Shown here in pieces: positions 1 to 8,302 of a stretch of 64,000 bases of DNA. Position 1 is the first letter of the stretch, and each line of letters opens with the position of its first letter. Origin of the DNA: Rhodococcus sp. IEGM 1379 (GTDB lineage: Bacteria > Actinomycetota > Actinomycetes > Mycobacteriales > Mycobacteriaceae). The DNA is taken from assembly GCF_030056815.1 (NCBI RefSeq), contig NZ_JASHKR010000003.1, positions 62,001-126,000 of the forward strand, in the 5' to 3' direction. The notes below the pieces were generated by a model. It did not search any database and was not told the DNA's origin. It saw only the letters and a program-made list of their open reading frames with translations. The position numbers and the translations under genes were made by a program.

Positions 1-420
1 GTGAAGATCGCGGCTGCAGGAATTTTTGTGTGCCCGACAATCAATCTGAATGCCGAAACGTACAGCGAACGTTTCGGTACGAAGATCGGCGAGAATTTGC
101 CCGAGATGAAGCGTCTCGGCATCAGCATCGTGGCGGGCACTGATGCCGGCATCGTAAATACTCCACACGACGAATATGCCGGCGGATTGGAATACTTAGC
201 ATCGCTGGGCTTCTCCAACGAGGAAGTCATTGCGATGGCCACGCGCGACGCTGCAGAAGCACTCGGCATCGCCGGCACGACCGGCAGACTCGAGGCAGAC
301 TTCGATGCCGATCTACTGGTAGTCGACGGCGATCCGCGCGCAGATATCTCGGTTGTCCGCCGACTGTCACGCATCATTGCGCGCGGACGGGATTACCCGG
401 TCATCAACCAGCCACGATGA
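1..420 (+). CDS. Amidohydrolase family protein, C-terminal part (5' end outside window)
   Basis: The reading frame is open from the first base and ends at a TGA at 418-420, giving 139 residues of the C-terminal half of an imidazolonepropionase-like metal-dependent amidohydrolase. The GTDAG stretch near residue 47 supplies the Asp expected at the end of strand 8 of the TIM barrel, and the HDEY that follows is typical of the family. The tail (ADFDADLLVVDGDP) is the returning beta-sandwich segment of cyclic amidohydrolases. The usual length is about 400 residues, so the metal-binding HxH motif lies upstream of the window. The GTG at position 1 is probably internal. The gene heads the plus-strand catabolic group that follows. 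The substrate cannot be judged from this fragment. Confidence 0.75.
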   Translation: MKIAAAGIFVCPTINLNAETYSERFGTKIGENLPEMKRLGISIVAGTDAGIVNTPHDEYAGGLEYLASLGFSNEEVIAMATRDAAEALGIAGTTGRLEADFDADLLVVDGDPRADISVVRRLSRIIARGRDYPVINQPR

Positions 421-503
421 AGTGACCAGATTGAGTCGACTTCCGTGCAACTAGCCGATTACAACGCAGCGTTCGTTCATTCACAGTGCCTCAAGGAGCT
501 CCC

Positions 504-1694
504 ATGTCAACGTCGGGTTCGGAACACCCCTTCGACCGGTTGTCGATCGAAGATCTTCGCCGGCGGAGCTCACTGAAATGGACGGCCCATCCAGAGGATG
601 TACTCCCCCTCTGGATTGCCGAGATGGATTTCCCCACAGCCGAACCCGTGGTCGAAGCCCTACGCAACGCAGTCGAACACGAGGAGTTCGGCTATGCCCC
701 ACGCGGACAAAGTACGGATCTTCCTGCAGCAGTTGCTGATTGGCAATCGAGGCACTACGGTTGGACTGTAGATCCCGCTCGAGTACACATACTTCCCGAT
801 GTAGTTCACTCAATCGGGGTGGCGATCGAAACCTTCTCCCCGGCTGGATCCGGGGTCGTTATTCCGACTCCCGCGTACATGCCGTTCTTCGCGCTGGCAC
901 ACAATCTGGAGCGTCCAGTCATGGAGGCTCCCATGCTCGGCCACGGTCTCGATGCCTCGCTCAATCTTCCCGCTGTCGAGGCCGCGTTCGCGCGCGGCGC
1001 CAAAACCCTCATCCTCTGCCAACCTCACAACCCGATCGGTCGCGTGTTCCGACGCGACGAACTTACGGCACTGAGCGCAATCGTCGATTCATACGGAGCT
1101 CGGGTCGTCTCCGACGAGATCCATTCTCCCCTGGTATTTCCCGGCGCCCAACACATTCCGTATGCAAGTATTTCCGAAACCACTGCAGCGCATACGATCA
1201 CGGCAGTATCCGCGACCAAAGCCTGGAATCTTGCTGGGCTGAACTGTTCACAGGTGATCCTCTCCAACGATGCCGATCAGGAACGCTGGGAGTCGCTGTC
1301 GCTCCTGAAAACCCACGGCGCCACTCCATTCGGCATCCGTGCGAGCATTGCCGCGTACCGCGACGGCAGTGAATGGCTCGACGACGTGGTGAGCTACCTC
1401 GACGGAAACCGCCGCTTGCTGGCCGAATTGCTGGCAGATCGGCTTCCGGGAATCGGATACGTCGCGCCCGAAGCCACCTACCTCGGTTGGCTGGACTGCA
1501 GTGACCTGGAACTCAACACCGAGCCTGCTGATTTCTTTCTCCAACACGCCCGGGTCGCGCTCAGCGCCGGATCCCCTTTCGGACCGAACGGCCGCGGACA
1601 CGCCCGATTCAACTTCGCCACATCTCGCCCGGTCATCGAACGGGCTGTGGCGGCCATGGCCGGCGCGCTCAAGCAGCGTCGGATCACTAAGTAA
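504..1694 (+). CDS. MalY/PatB-type PLP-dependent aminotransferase / C-S lyase
   Basis: This 396-residue fold-type I PLP enzyme belongs to the MalY/PatB (cystathionine beta-lyase-like) branch of aminotransferase classes I/II. The N-terminal LPLWIAEMDFPT and the PHNPIGRVF stretch are characteristic, and the PLP lysine is Lys239 in SATKAWNLAG. Members cleave C-S bonds of cystathionine-like substrates or transaminate. I chose the ATG at 504 because AAGGAG lies at 493-498; an upstream GTG at 486 in the same frame lacks such a site. It follows the amidohydrolase by about 80 bp and precedes a small YdhR-like gene by 22 bp, so all three are probably cotranscribed. The exact substrate is unknown. Confidence 0.82.
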   Translation: MSTSGSEHPFDRLSIEDLRRRSSLKWTAHPEDVLPLWIAEMDFPTAEPVVEALRNAVEHEEFGYAPRGQSTDLPAAVADWQSRHYGWTVDPARVHILPDVVHSIGVAIETFSPAGSGVVIPTPAYMPFFALAHNLERPVMEAPMLGHGLDASLNLPAVEAAFARGAKTLILCQPHNPIGRVFRRDELTALSAIVDSYGARVVSDEIHSPLVFPGAQHIPYASISETTAAHTITAVSATKAWNLAGLNCSQVILSNDADQERWESLSLLKTHGATPFGIRASIAAYRDGSEWLDDVVSYLDGNRRLLAELLADRLPGIGYVAPEATYLGWLDCSDLELNTEPADFFLQHARVALSAGSPFGPNGRGHARFNFATSRPVIERAVAAMAGALKQRRITK

Positions 1695-1716
1695 CACAAC
1701 ATATAAGGAGAACACT

Positions 1717-2004
1717 ATGTGGATCGTCTCTATGCGCATGAAGATCGAGGCATCTGACGAGGAAACCGAGCGCAAGTCCCGTGAGGGTTTCGAGAAGTTT
1801 CGCGCACTCGAAGGTCTCACACAGAAGTACTACATCCGGAACCACGAGACCGGCGAACTGGGTGGCGTCTACCTCTTCGAAACCAAGGAAGCCGTCGACG
1901 CCTACGTCAACGGCCCCATCGTCGCCAGTGTCGCTGAGCGCTTCGGCGTAATCGGCGAGGTCAAGCTCGAGGTCGTCGAAGTTCTGATGACTCTGGACGA
2001 CTGA
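1717..2004 (+). CDS. Small YdhR-like dimeric alpha/beta-barrel protein
   Basis: This 95-residue protein begins MWIVSMRMK after a strong AAGGAG at 1705-1710. Alternating beta strands and a helix, with YYIRNHETGELGGVYLFE followed by a segment on the pattern 'AVDAYVNGPI', match YdhR-type putative monooxygenases of the dimeric alpha/beta-barrel (ABM/EthD-like) superfamily. Such proteins are soluble and often sit beside oxidative or CoA-dependent catabolic genes; few have proven activities. The in-frame extension upstream to about 1501 runs inside the PLP-enzyme gene and is not used. The gene follows the PatB-type gene by 22 bp. Its role here, oxygenation or isomerisation or binding of a small ring compound, is open. 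Confidence 0.72.
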   Translation: MWIVSMRMKIEASDEETERKSREGFEKFRALEGLTQKYYIRNHETGELGGVYLFETKEAVDAYVNGPIVASVAERFGVIGEVKLEVVEVLMTLDD

Positions 2005-2110
2005 AAATCGTTGCCGGTGGTGTGCTTTCGATGAGGGAGACACACCACCGGTATGTCGTCATGCCACGTACCGTCCGCCGCGCACCGATTCAAACCAGAA
2101 AGAGATTGGT

Positions 2111-3664
2111 ATGTCCTTCAACCTTGCCACCATGCTGCGCGAATCGCGCCGCAAAGTTCCGCGCAAGCCCCTGGTGTACTTCGGCGATGACGTCGTGAGT
2201 TACGAAGATGTGGACTCCGCTTCCGATCGCGTTGCCGCCGGATTGATCTCCGCAGGGATGGAACGCGGCGCCCGGATTGCCGTTCAGCTGCCCAACCAGC
2301 CCGAGTTCCTTTTTGCCTACTTCGGGATTCTGAAGGCCGGACTGGTGATGGTTCCGCTGAACCCACTCCTCCATCCGGCAGAAGTCGCCTACCAACTGGC
2401 GGACAGCGATGCCTCGATGCTGATTACACTGCGCGCACTAACCAACCAAGCCGTCGAAGCCGTGTCGACGGTCGGTGACGTGAAGATCTATGCCGTCGGC
2501 GCGGCCGGATCCGGTGACGTCACACACGAAATTCGCGACTTTGCCGACCTGATGCAAAGCCGGGCTCATACCGAGATCTCGGCAACAAGCGCAGATGACA
2601 CAGCAGTACTTCTGTACACGAGCGGGACAACCGGCAAGCCGAAGGGCGCTGAGCTCACCCACTACCAGCTCTACATGAACTGCACCGTCACAGGGGAATT
2701 GCTCGGATACCAGCCCGATGACGTGAGCTTGGCTGCCCTGCCGATGTTTCATGTTTTCGGACTGTCCAGCGTTCTCAACACTGCAGTTCGGTTCGGCACG
2801 ACACTCGCGTTGGTCCCCCGTTTCGAGATCGAACCTGTACTGGACACTGTGGCCGCGAGACGTGTCACCATCTTGCCCGGAGTTCCGACGATCTTCGCCG
2901 GCCTTCTCCATGCGGACACGTCCGGTCACGATCTGTCCTCGCTGCGAGTCGGAGTTTCCGGTGGTGCCGCGATCCCGGGTGAACTTCTACGCGCATTCGA
3001 GGAGAAGTTCGACGGCATGGTGATTCTCGAAGGCTACGGACTGTCCGAATCTGCGAGTGTTGCGACATTCAACGTCAGTGCACAGGCACGCAAGGTGCGC
3101 TCGATCGGAAAACCCATCTGGGGCGTCGAAATTCGACTCGTCGACGATCAGGGAACCGTGTTGGAAGCCGGTGAGGAGAATATCGGAGAGCTCCAGATCT
3201 CCGGGCACAACATCATGAAGGGCTACTACAATCGTCCCGAAGCAACCGCAGAAGCGCTGCGCGACGGTTGGTTCTCGACCGGAGACCTCGGATACCGAGA
3301 TGAAGACGACTACTACTTCATCGTCGACCGTAAGAAGGATCTTGTCGTCCGCGGCGGATACAACGTCTACCCGAGGGAAGTCGAGGAAATCCTCTACACC
3401 CATCCTGCCGTCGCCGAAGCAGCCGTCATCGGCGAGGACCACGACCGCTTGGGCGAAGAGGTCGTCGCCGTCATCAGTCTGAAGCCGGGCCACACCGTCG
3501 AACCCGAAGATCTCGTAACTTTCGCCAAAGAGCGCATGGCCGCATACAAGTACCCGCGCAGAGTGACGATCATCGACACTCTGCCCAAGGGTTCCACCGG
3601 AAAAATCCTCAAGAAAGAACTCCGCGCACCATCAGCGCGGAGTATGAACGGAGCAAACTCATGA
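2111..3664 (+). CDS. AMP-forming acyl-CoA synthetase (class I adenylate-forming ligase)
   Basis: The 517-residue protein is a FadD/CaiC-like ligase converting a carboxylic acid, ATP and CoA to acyl-CoA, AMP and PPi. The A3 P-loop LYTSGTTGKPKGAELTH lies near residues 170-186. GYGLSESA (A5), the STGDLG motif (A7), DRKKDLVVRGGYNVYP (A8) and the final lysine in GSTGKILKKELR (A10, about residue 499) are all present, so the enzyme looks intact. The stop overlaps the next start (ATGA, 3661-3664), so translation is coupled to the SDR. About 106 bp separate it from the YdhR-like gene. It probably activates the acid produced by the upstream enzymes; chain or ring specificity cannot be read from sequence. 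Confidence 0.88.
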   Translation: MSFNLATMLRESRRKVPRKPLVYFGDDVVSYEDVDSASDRVAAGLISAGMERGARIAVQLPNQPEFLFAYFGILKAGLVMVPLNPLLHPAEVAYQLADSDASMLITLRALTNQAVEAVSTVGDVKIYAVGAAGSGDVTHEIRDFADLMQSRAHTEISATSADDTAVLLYTSGTTGKPKGAELTHYQLYMNCTVTGELLGYQPDDVSLAALPMFHVFGLSSVLNTAVRFGTTLALVPRFEIEPVLDTVAARRVTILPGVPTIFAGLLHADTSGHDLSSLRVGVSGGAAIPGELLRAFEEKFDGMVILEGYGLSESASVATFNVSAQARKVRSIGKPIWGVEIRLVDDQGTVLEAGEENIGELQISGHNIMKGYYNRPEATAEALRDGWFSTGDLGYRDEDDYYFIVDRKKDLVVRGGYNVYPREVEEILYTHPAVAEAAVIGEDHDRLGEEVVAVISLKPGHTVEPEDLVTFAKERMAAYKYPRRVTIIDTLPKGSTGKILKKELRAPSARSMNGANS

Positions 3665-4422
3665 GTGTCCTGGATATGTTTCGACTCGACGGCAAGGTCG
3701 CCGTAGTCACCGGTGCGTCTTCGGGCTTGGGCGTTGCCTTCGCCAAGGGCTTTGCCGAAGCCGGCGCGAATGTTGTTCTTGCAGCGCGGCGTTTGGATCG
3801 GCTTGAAGAAACGAAGTCGATGATCGAAGCTCTGGGTGGGCGTGCGATCACGGTACAGGCCGACGTTTCCAAGCCGGAGGACGCGACTGCCATCGTCGAT
3901 GCCGCAATCGCGGCCTACGGCAAAGTCGATATCCTCGTCAACAACGCCGGTCTGTCGTCCGCCGTGCCTGCAACTCGCGAAACTCCCGAACAGTTTCGCA
4001 GCATTGTCGACGTCAACCTCTTCGGAACCTATTGGATGGCACAGGCCTGTGGACGGGTAATGAATCCGGGCAGCGCCATCATCAACATCTCGAGCGTTCT
4101 CGCCTTGACGACGGCCGGGCTTCCCCAGGCGGCATATGCATCGAGCAAGGCGGGTGTTATTGCACTCACACGCGATCTGGCGTCACAGTGGACTGGCCGC
4201 AAGGGAATTCGTGTGACTGCCATTGCTCCGGGCTTCTTCGAATCGGAGATGACGGCGACCTACCCGGATGGGTACATCGAGAGCATGAACCACCGTGTTC
4301 TTGCCGGGCGTGTCGGACGCGGCGAAGAATTGGCAGCAGCCGCAGTTTTCCTGGCCAGCGATGCCGGCGGATACGTCACCGGAACGACGCTGTGCGTCGA
4401 CGGCGGAATCACTACAACCTGA
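3661..4422 (+). CDS. SDR family NAD(P)-dependent oxidoreductase
   Basis: This is a classical short-chain dehydrogenase of 253 residues. The cofactor motif TGASSGLG is near residues 13-20, NNAG near residue 97, the catalytic Ser in NISSVLALTTAG, and YASSK carries the catalytic Tyr and Lys. The C-terminal ASDAGGYVTGTTLCVDGG is the usual SDR ending. The start overlaps the ligase stop by four bases. Such enzymes linked to an acyl-CoA ligase usually oxidise a 3-hydroxyacyl-CoA or a ring alcohol. Residues RR after the glycine motif (AARRLDRL) hint at NADP preference. The substrate is inferred only from context. Confidence 0.85.
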   Translation: MSVLDMFRLDGKVAVVTGASSGLGVAFAKGFAEAGANVVLAARRLDRLEETKSMIEALGGRAITVQADVSKPEDATAIVDAAIAAYGKVDILVNNAGLSSAVPATRETPEQFRSIVDVNLFGTYWMAQACGRVMNPGSAIINISSVLALTTAGLPQAAYASSKAGVIALTRDLASQWTGRKGIRVTAIAPGFFESEMTATYPDGYIESMNHRVLAGRVGRGEELAAAAVFLASDAGGYVTGTTLCVDGGITTT

Positions 4423-4467
4423 CATGAACAGTTCGAGCAATACACGTCAAGCACTGGAGGATCTGCG

Positions 4468-5493
4468 ATGACCGACGTTTCCCCGAATACCAACCGAAAG
4501 TTGCTCCTCGACCGCCGTCCGGTGGGCTTCGCCAAGGAAAGCGACTGGAAATTGGTCAGCGAGCCTGTCCCAGTTCCGGACGAGGGCCGTTTCGTCGTTC
4601 GCGTCCGACAGATTTCACTCGACCCCGCGATGCGCGGGTGGATGAATTCAGGCCGCTCTTACATTCCGCCGGTAGCAATCGGCGAAGTAATGCGAGCTTT
4701 TGCACTCGGCGAGGTCGTGGACTCGAAGGCTACGGACTTTCCGGTCGGCACTCTGGTGACCGGTGCATTCGGAGTTCAAGAATACGCAGTCAGTTCGGGC
4801 GACGGGGTCAGTGTCATCAACCAGAATCTTGATGTTCCGGCCAGCGCATACCTCGGCGTTCTCGGCATTACCGGCGCCACAGCGTATTTCGGACTGACAG
4901 ATGTCGGCGAATTCCAGCCAGGCCAGACGGTTTTCGTCTCGGGCGCCGCGGGTGCCGTGGGTAGCACCGTCGGCCAGATCGTGAAGATTCTGGGCGGCAA
5001 GGTAATCGGCACCGCAGGCGGACGCGCGAAGTGCGATTTCCTGGTGAACGAACTCGGTTTCGACGGCGCGATCGACTACAAGTCCGAGAATGTGGGCGAG
5101 GAATTACGTCGTCTCGCACCAGGTGGGGTCAACGTCTTCTTCGACAATGTCGGCGGAGAGATCCTCGATGCCGGACTGTCGAATCTCGCGATGCGGGCAC
5201 GAGTTGTCGTCTGCGGAGCGATCTCCCAGTACAATTCGACAGAGGTCACGGCTGGACCCACTAACTATCGGGCACTGCTGGTCAAGCGCGCCCGTATGGA
5301 GGGCATGGTTGTCTTCGACTACGAAGACAGGATGGCCGAAGCTGTAACTCCCCTGGCGCAGTGGATGTCCGAGGGAAAGCTGAACAACATCGAGGACATC
5401 GTCACCGGCTCCATCCTCGAGTTTCCGCAAACCTTGATGAGACTCTTCGAGGGTCAGAACGTAGGCAAGCAGATCCTCGATCTGGGTGCGTGA
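4468..5493 (+). CDS. NADP-dependent oxidoreductase, zinc-free MDR (CurA/PTGR-like)
   Basis: The 341-residue protein belongs to the zinc-independent medium-chain reductase family of leukotriene B4 12-hydroxydehydrogenase and curcumin reductase CurA. These enzymes reduce alpha,beta-unsaturated ketones or aldehydes with NADPH. DPAMRGWM near residue 52 and YFGLTDVGEFQPGQTVFVSGAAGAVGS (cofactor loop near residue 158) are hallmarks, as is FFDNVGGEILD. No zinc-ligand cysteine or histidine set is present. GGAGGATCTGCG directly before the ATG is a good ribosome site. It closes the plus-strand group begun by the PLP enzyme, 45 bp after the SDR. It probably saturates an enone intermediate. Confidence 0.85.
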   Translation: MTDVSPNTNRKLLLDRRPVGFAKESDWKLVSEPVPVPDEGRFVVRVRQISLDPAMRGWMNSGRSYIPPVAIGEVMRAFALGEVVDSKATDFPVGTLVTGAFGVQEYAVSSGDGVSVINQNLDVPASAYLGVLGITGATAYFGLTDVGEFQPGQTVFVSGAAGAVGSTVGQIVKILGGKVIGTAGGRAKCDFLVNELGFDGAIDYKSENVGEELRRLAPGGVNVFFDNVGGEILDAGLSNLAMRARVVVCGAISQYNSTEVTAGPTNYRALLVKRARMEGMVVFDYEDRMAEAVTPLAQWMSEGKLNNIEDIVTGSILEFPQTLMRLFEGQNVGKQILDLGA

Positions 5494-5722
5494 ATCAATC
5501 AACGCAATTCGCCCGACGGCGCATTCCTCGACACTTTCTCGGAGTGCGGCGTCGGTACGGCGGACACGGGGAGCATGGAGCACCAGCTACTATGCGCAGT
5601 TGGAAGTATCTGGCTATGCCAAGCAGTTCTGACTTATGGGGGATCGCTACACATGAATATTTCCGAAAAGAATGACACGTTTCCTCGAGTTCCAATCGGC
5701 CCGACGGCGTAGGTCTGAGAAT

Positions 5723-6319
5723 ATGACAACCATGCAATCCACCAACGCGTTTGTCGGCCGAAACGTGAAGCGATACCGACTGCAGTGCAGACTCTCGGTC
5801 TCCGAGCTGGCGCGACGCTCCGGAGTCTCGAAGACGACGCTCCTCGCCCTCGAAATCGGAGAATCGAATTCGACGATCGATACGCTCCAGTCGATTGCCC
5901 TGGCACTGGAAGTATCGTTGACCGACTTAGTCTCGAAGTTTGATTCGGCTCCGCCAACGGTAGTTCGCCGTGAGAGCGACGAAGATTGGCACGATTACCA
6001 CGATTACAAATTTCGCGCGATGGGGACTATCTACGGCGCGGACATGGTTCATGTCCTGCACTGTGTGGTCAATGAAACCGGCTATTCGTCGGAAGGACAC
6101 GAGTCAGACAGTGTTGAGTTCATTTGCGTCTTGAGCGGCACGCTCTTGGCCGGTGACCCCGACGATCCGGTCGAACTTCACCAAGGCGACTGGATTCGCT
6201 ATGCCGCGGATAGACCACACTCGTTTCGAGCAATTGGCGGTCATTCCGAGGCGGTCCTCGTCATGCGTCGGAGTGAGTCGTCGAGGAATTCGATGCCGAT
6301 CGAGCATCCACACGACTGA
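5723..6319 (+). CDS. XRE-family regulator with C-terminal cupin
   Basis: The 198-residue protein has an N-terminal helix-turn-helix of the Cro/CI type (about residues 10-65; SVSELARRSGVSKTTLLALE) and a C-terminal cupin_2 beta-barrel (about 115-190; SVEFICVLSGTLLAG and HQGDWIRYAADRPHSF). This layout is common in local regulators of catabolic operons, where the cupin binds an effector. The ATG at 5723 puts the HTH at the usual distance; the frame stays open to 5672 but that extension is arginine-rich and shows no ribosome site. It follows the reductase gene by 229 bp on the same strand, so it probably controls the 0.5-5.5 kb group. Confidence 0.82.
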   Translation: MTTMQSTNAFVGRNVKRYRLQCRLSVSELARRSGVSKTTLLALEIGESNSTIDTLQSIALALEVSLTDLVSKFDSAPPTVVRRESDEDWHDYHDYKFRAMGTIYGADMVHVLHCVVNETGYSSEGHESDSVEFICVLSGTLLAGDPDDPVELHQGDWIRYAADRPHSFRAIGGHSEAVLVMRRSESSRNSMPIEHPHD

Positions 6320-6396
6320 GCTCGAGGTCAGTGAGTTGTACGACCGTCCCGGATCGATTGGTAGTTCGTTCTTCGGATGCCGCGTCCAGACGCGTT

Positions 6397-6465
6397 CTTG
6401 AGTGCACACAAGTCGCTGCACGCGGTCACATCTGGCCATATGCGACCGGGTTATGTGCACTCAAG
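6397..6465. repeat. Long inverted repeat upstream of treZ
   Basis: Two perfect 12-bp arms, CTTGAGTGCACA at 6397-6408 and TGTGCACTCAAG at 6454-6465, are separated by 45 bp. A smaller CGGTC/GACCG pair lies inside. The element is in the 183-bp gap between the XRE-cupin gene and treZ, ending 37 bp before the treZ GTG. It could be a pair of operator half-sites, a terminator-like cruciform or a recombination scar. The TGTGCAC core is notable, but I cannot assign a binding protein. Confidence 0.55.
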
Positions 6466-6502
6466 TGCGGCACATCAGCACTGAACCAGGCATGCTGATC
6501 GG

Positions 6503-8224
6503 GTGCACACTTTCGAGGTCTGGGCGCCCATTCCAGAATCAGTTCAGGTTGACGTCGACGGCATAGTTCACGAGATGACACGAGCCGCCGACGGTTGGTG
6601 GCGCCGCGAGATCGAATGCCGCGAAGACGCGCGGTACGGATTTGTGGTCGACGGCGACACACTCCCCGACCCACGGTCGCCGCGCCAACCCGCAGGCGTG
6701 CACAAACTTTCCCAGCTCCACGTCCTCGATGAATCGGTGTGGACGGATGCGAGCTGGACCGGACGCCAACTTGCCGGATCATCGGTGTACGAACTGCACA
6801 TCGGAACGTTCACTCCCGAGGGAACATTCGACGCCGCGATCTCCCGCCTCGATCACCTCGTGAATCTCGGTGTCGGGTTCGTGGAACTGATGCCGGTCAA
6901 CGGTTTCAACGGCACCCACAACTGGGGCTACGACGGCGTGCTCTGGTACACGGTCCACGAAGGGTACGGCGGTCCGGACGGGTTGCAGCGCTTGATAAAT
7001 GCCGCCCACGATCGCGGACTCGGAGTGATCCTGGATGTCGTCTACAACCATCTCGGACCGTCGGGAAACTATCTCGAGCGTTTCGGTCCGTACATTGCCG
7101 ACGGTGCAAACACCTGGGGTCGAACCATCAACATCGGCGGTCCGCAGTCCGGCGAAGTACGTGAGTACATCATCGAGAACGCATTGCGCTGGATGCGCGA
7201 TTTCCACATCGACGGCCTGCGCCTCGACGCCGTCCACGCACTGGTCGACCACAGCAGCACACACATTCTCGAGGAACTCGCAGTCCGCACCGAAACACTG
7301 TCTGCCCATGTCGGCCGGCCGCTTACGCTGATCGCCGAAAGCGATCTCAACGACGCCACTCTCATCACTCCCCGAGCAGCGGGCGGATTCGGGCTTGACG
7401 CGCAATGGGACGACGACGTCCACCATGCGATCCACACTGCTGTTTCCGGCGAGCGGCAGGGTTACTACGCGGACTTCGGATCTCTGGAATCACTGGCGAA
7501 CACGTTGCGGCGCGGCTTCTTTCATGCGGGCACGTACTCGTCGTTCCGCGGACGGGTTCATGGCCGTCCCATCGACATTTCGCAACAGGCCGCCAGCGCC
7601 CTGCTGGCCTACACATGCACTCACGATCAGATCGGCAACCGTGCAATCGGCGACCGCCCCAGCGCCTATCTGACGCCGGGGCAATTGGCCGTCAAAGCCG
7701 CGCTCGTCCTGCTCGCGCCGTATACGCCGATGCTGTTCATGGGCGAGGAATGGGGCGCGTCGACGCCGTTCCAGTTCTTCACTTCGCATCCGGAACCGGA
7801 ACTGGGGGCGGCTACTGCACGCGGACGTAAGGCCGAATTCGCGGCCCACGGCTGGAACACCGACGACATCCCCGATCCGCAAGACCCCCAGACGTTTCTG
7901 CGATCGAAGTTGAACTGGGATGAGCTCGACGCGGAACCCCACGCACGCCTGCTGACCTGCTATCGCGATCTACTTGCATTGCGCACGAAGCGAATCGAGC
8001 TCACCGATCCCTGGCTGGGGCACCTGCGCGTCGACTACGACGAGGACAAGAAGTGGATCACGCTGCGACGCGGCACATTACAGATCGTCTGCAATCTGGG
8101 AACGGACGCGGCCCACGTCCCGTCCGGCGGAACCCCCATTCTCTGGTGGGATCTGCCGACTCAGGACGAGACCGCGTCCGCAACTGTGGTGCCAGGGCAT
8201 TCATTTGTGGTGCTGGAGAACTAA
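6503..8224 (+). CDS. treZ: Malto-oligosyltrehalose trehalohydrolase
   Basis: The 573-residue GH13 enzyme hydrolyses maltooligosyl-trehalose to free trehalose, the last step of the TreY-TreZ route from glycogen. An N-terminal beta-sandwich (FEVWAPIPESVQVD) precedes the (beta/alpha)8 barrel. The nucleophile is Asp242 in GLRLDAVHAL, the acid/base Glu279 in LIAESDLND, and the third acid Asp375 in THDQIGNR. DAQWDDDVHHA and FMGEEWG are family marks. The start is a GTG; no strong ribosome site is visible. Length is normal. Its usual partners treX and treY do not lie directly upstream, where an XRE-cupin gene sits instead. Downstream are the exporter and ilvA, a partly conserved actinobacterial order. 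Confidence 0.95.
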   Translation: MHTFEVWAPIPESVQVDVDGIVHEMTRAADGWWRREIECREDARYGFVVDGDTLPDPRSPRQPAGVHKLSQLHVLDESVWTDASWTGRQLAGSSVYELHIGTFTPEGTFDAAISRLDHLVNLGVGFVELMPVNGFNGTHNWGYDGVLWYTVHEGYGGPDGLQRLINAAHDRGLGVILDVVYNHLGPSGNYLERFGPYIADGANTWGRTINIGGPQSGEVREYIIENALRWMRDFHIDGLRLDAVHALVDHSSTHILEELAVRTETLSAHVGRPLTLIAESDLNDATLITPRAAGGFGLDAQWDDDVHHAIHTAVSGERQGYYADFGSLESLANTLRRGFFHAGTYSSFRGRVHGRPIDISQQAASALLAYTCTHDQIGNRAIGDRPSAYLTPGQLAVKAALVLLAPYTPMLFMGEEWGASTPFQFFTSHPEPELGAATARGRKAEFAAHGWNTDDIPDPQDPQTFLRSKLNWDELDAEPHARLLTCYRDLLALRTKRIELTDPWLGHLRVDYDEDKKWITLRRGTLQIVCNLGTDAAHVPSGGTPILWWDLPTQDETASATVVPGHSFVVLEN

Positions 8225-8228
8225 CTAG

Positions 8229-8302
8229 CGCTTCGCATTCTGCTGCATCATGCGTTAACGCTTCGCGTTCTGCTGCATCATGCGTTAACGCTTCGCGTTC
8301 TC
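8229..8302. repeat. 30-bp tandem repeat, 2.5 copies, derived from the exporter gene 3' end
   Basis: A 30-bp unit starts at 8229, 8259 and 8289. The first two copies differ at one position (GCATTC against GCGTTC), and the third is cut after about 14 bases where it enters coding sequence. Read on the minus strand, the third copy encodes the last residues and stop of the exporter (NAKR-stop), so the repeats are duplicated gene-end sequence. They fill the 60-bp gap between the convergent treZ and exporter genes. GTTAAC recurs in each unit. Confidence 0.8.

Noticed and set aside
8229-8302. Short CRISPR-like repeat block
   Set aside because: The repeats are directly adjacent with no spacers and derive from the exporter gene end.
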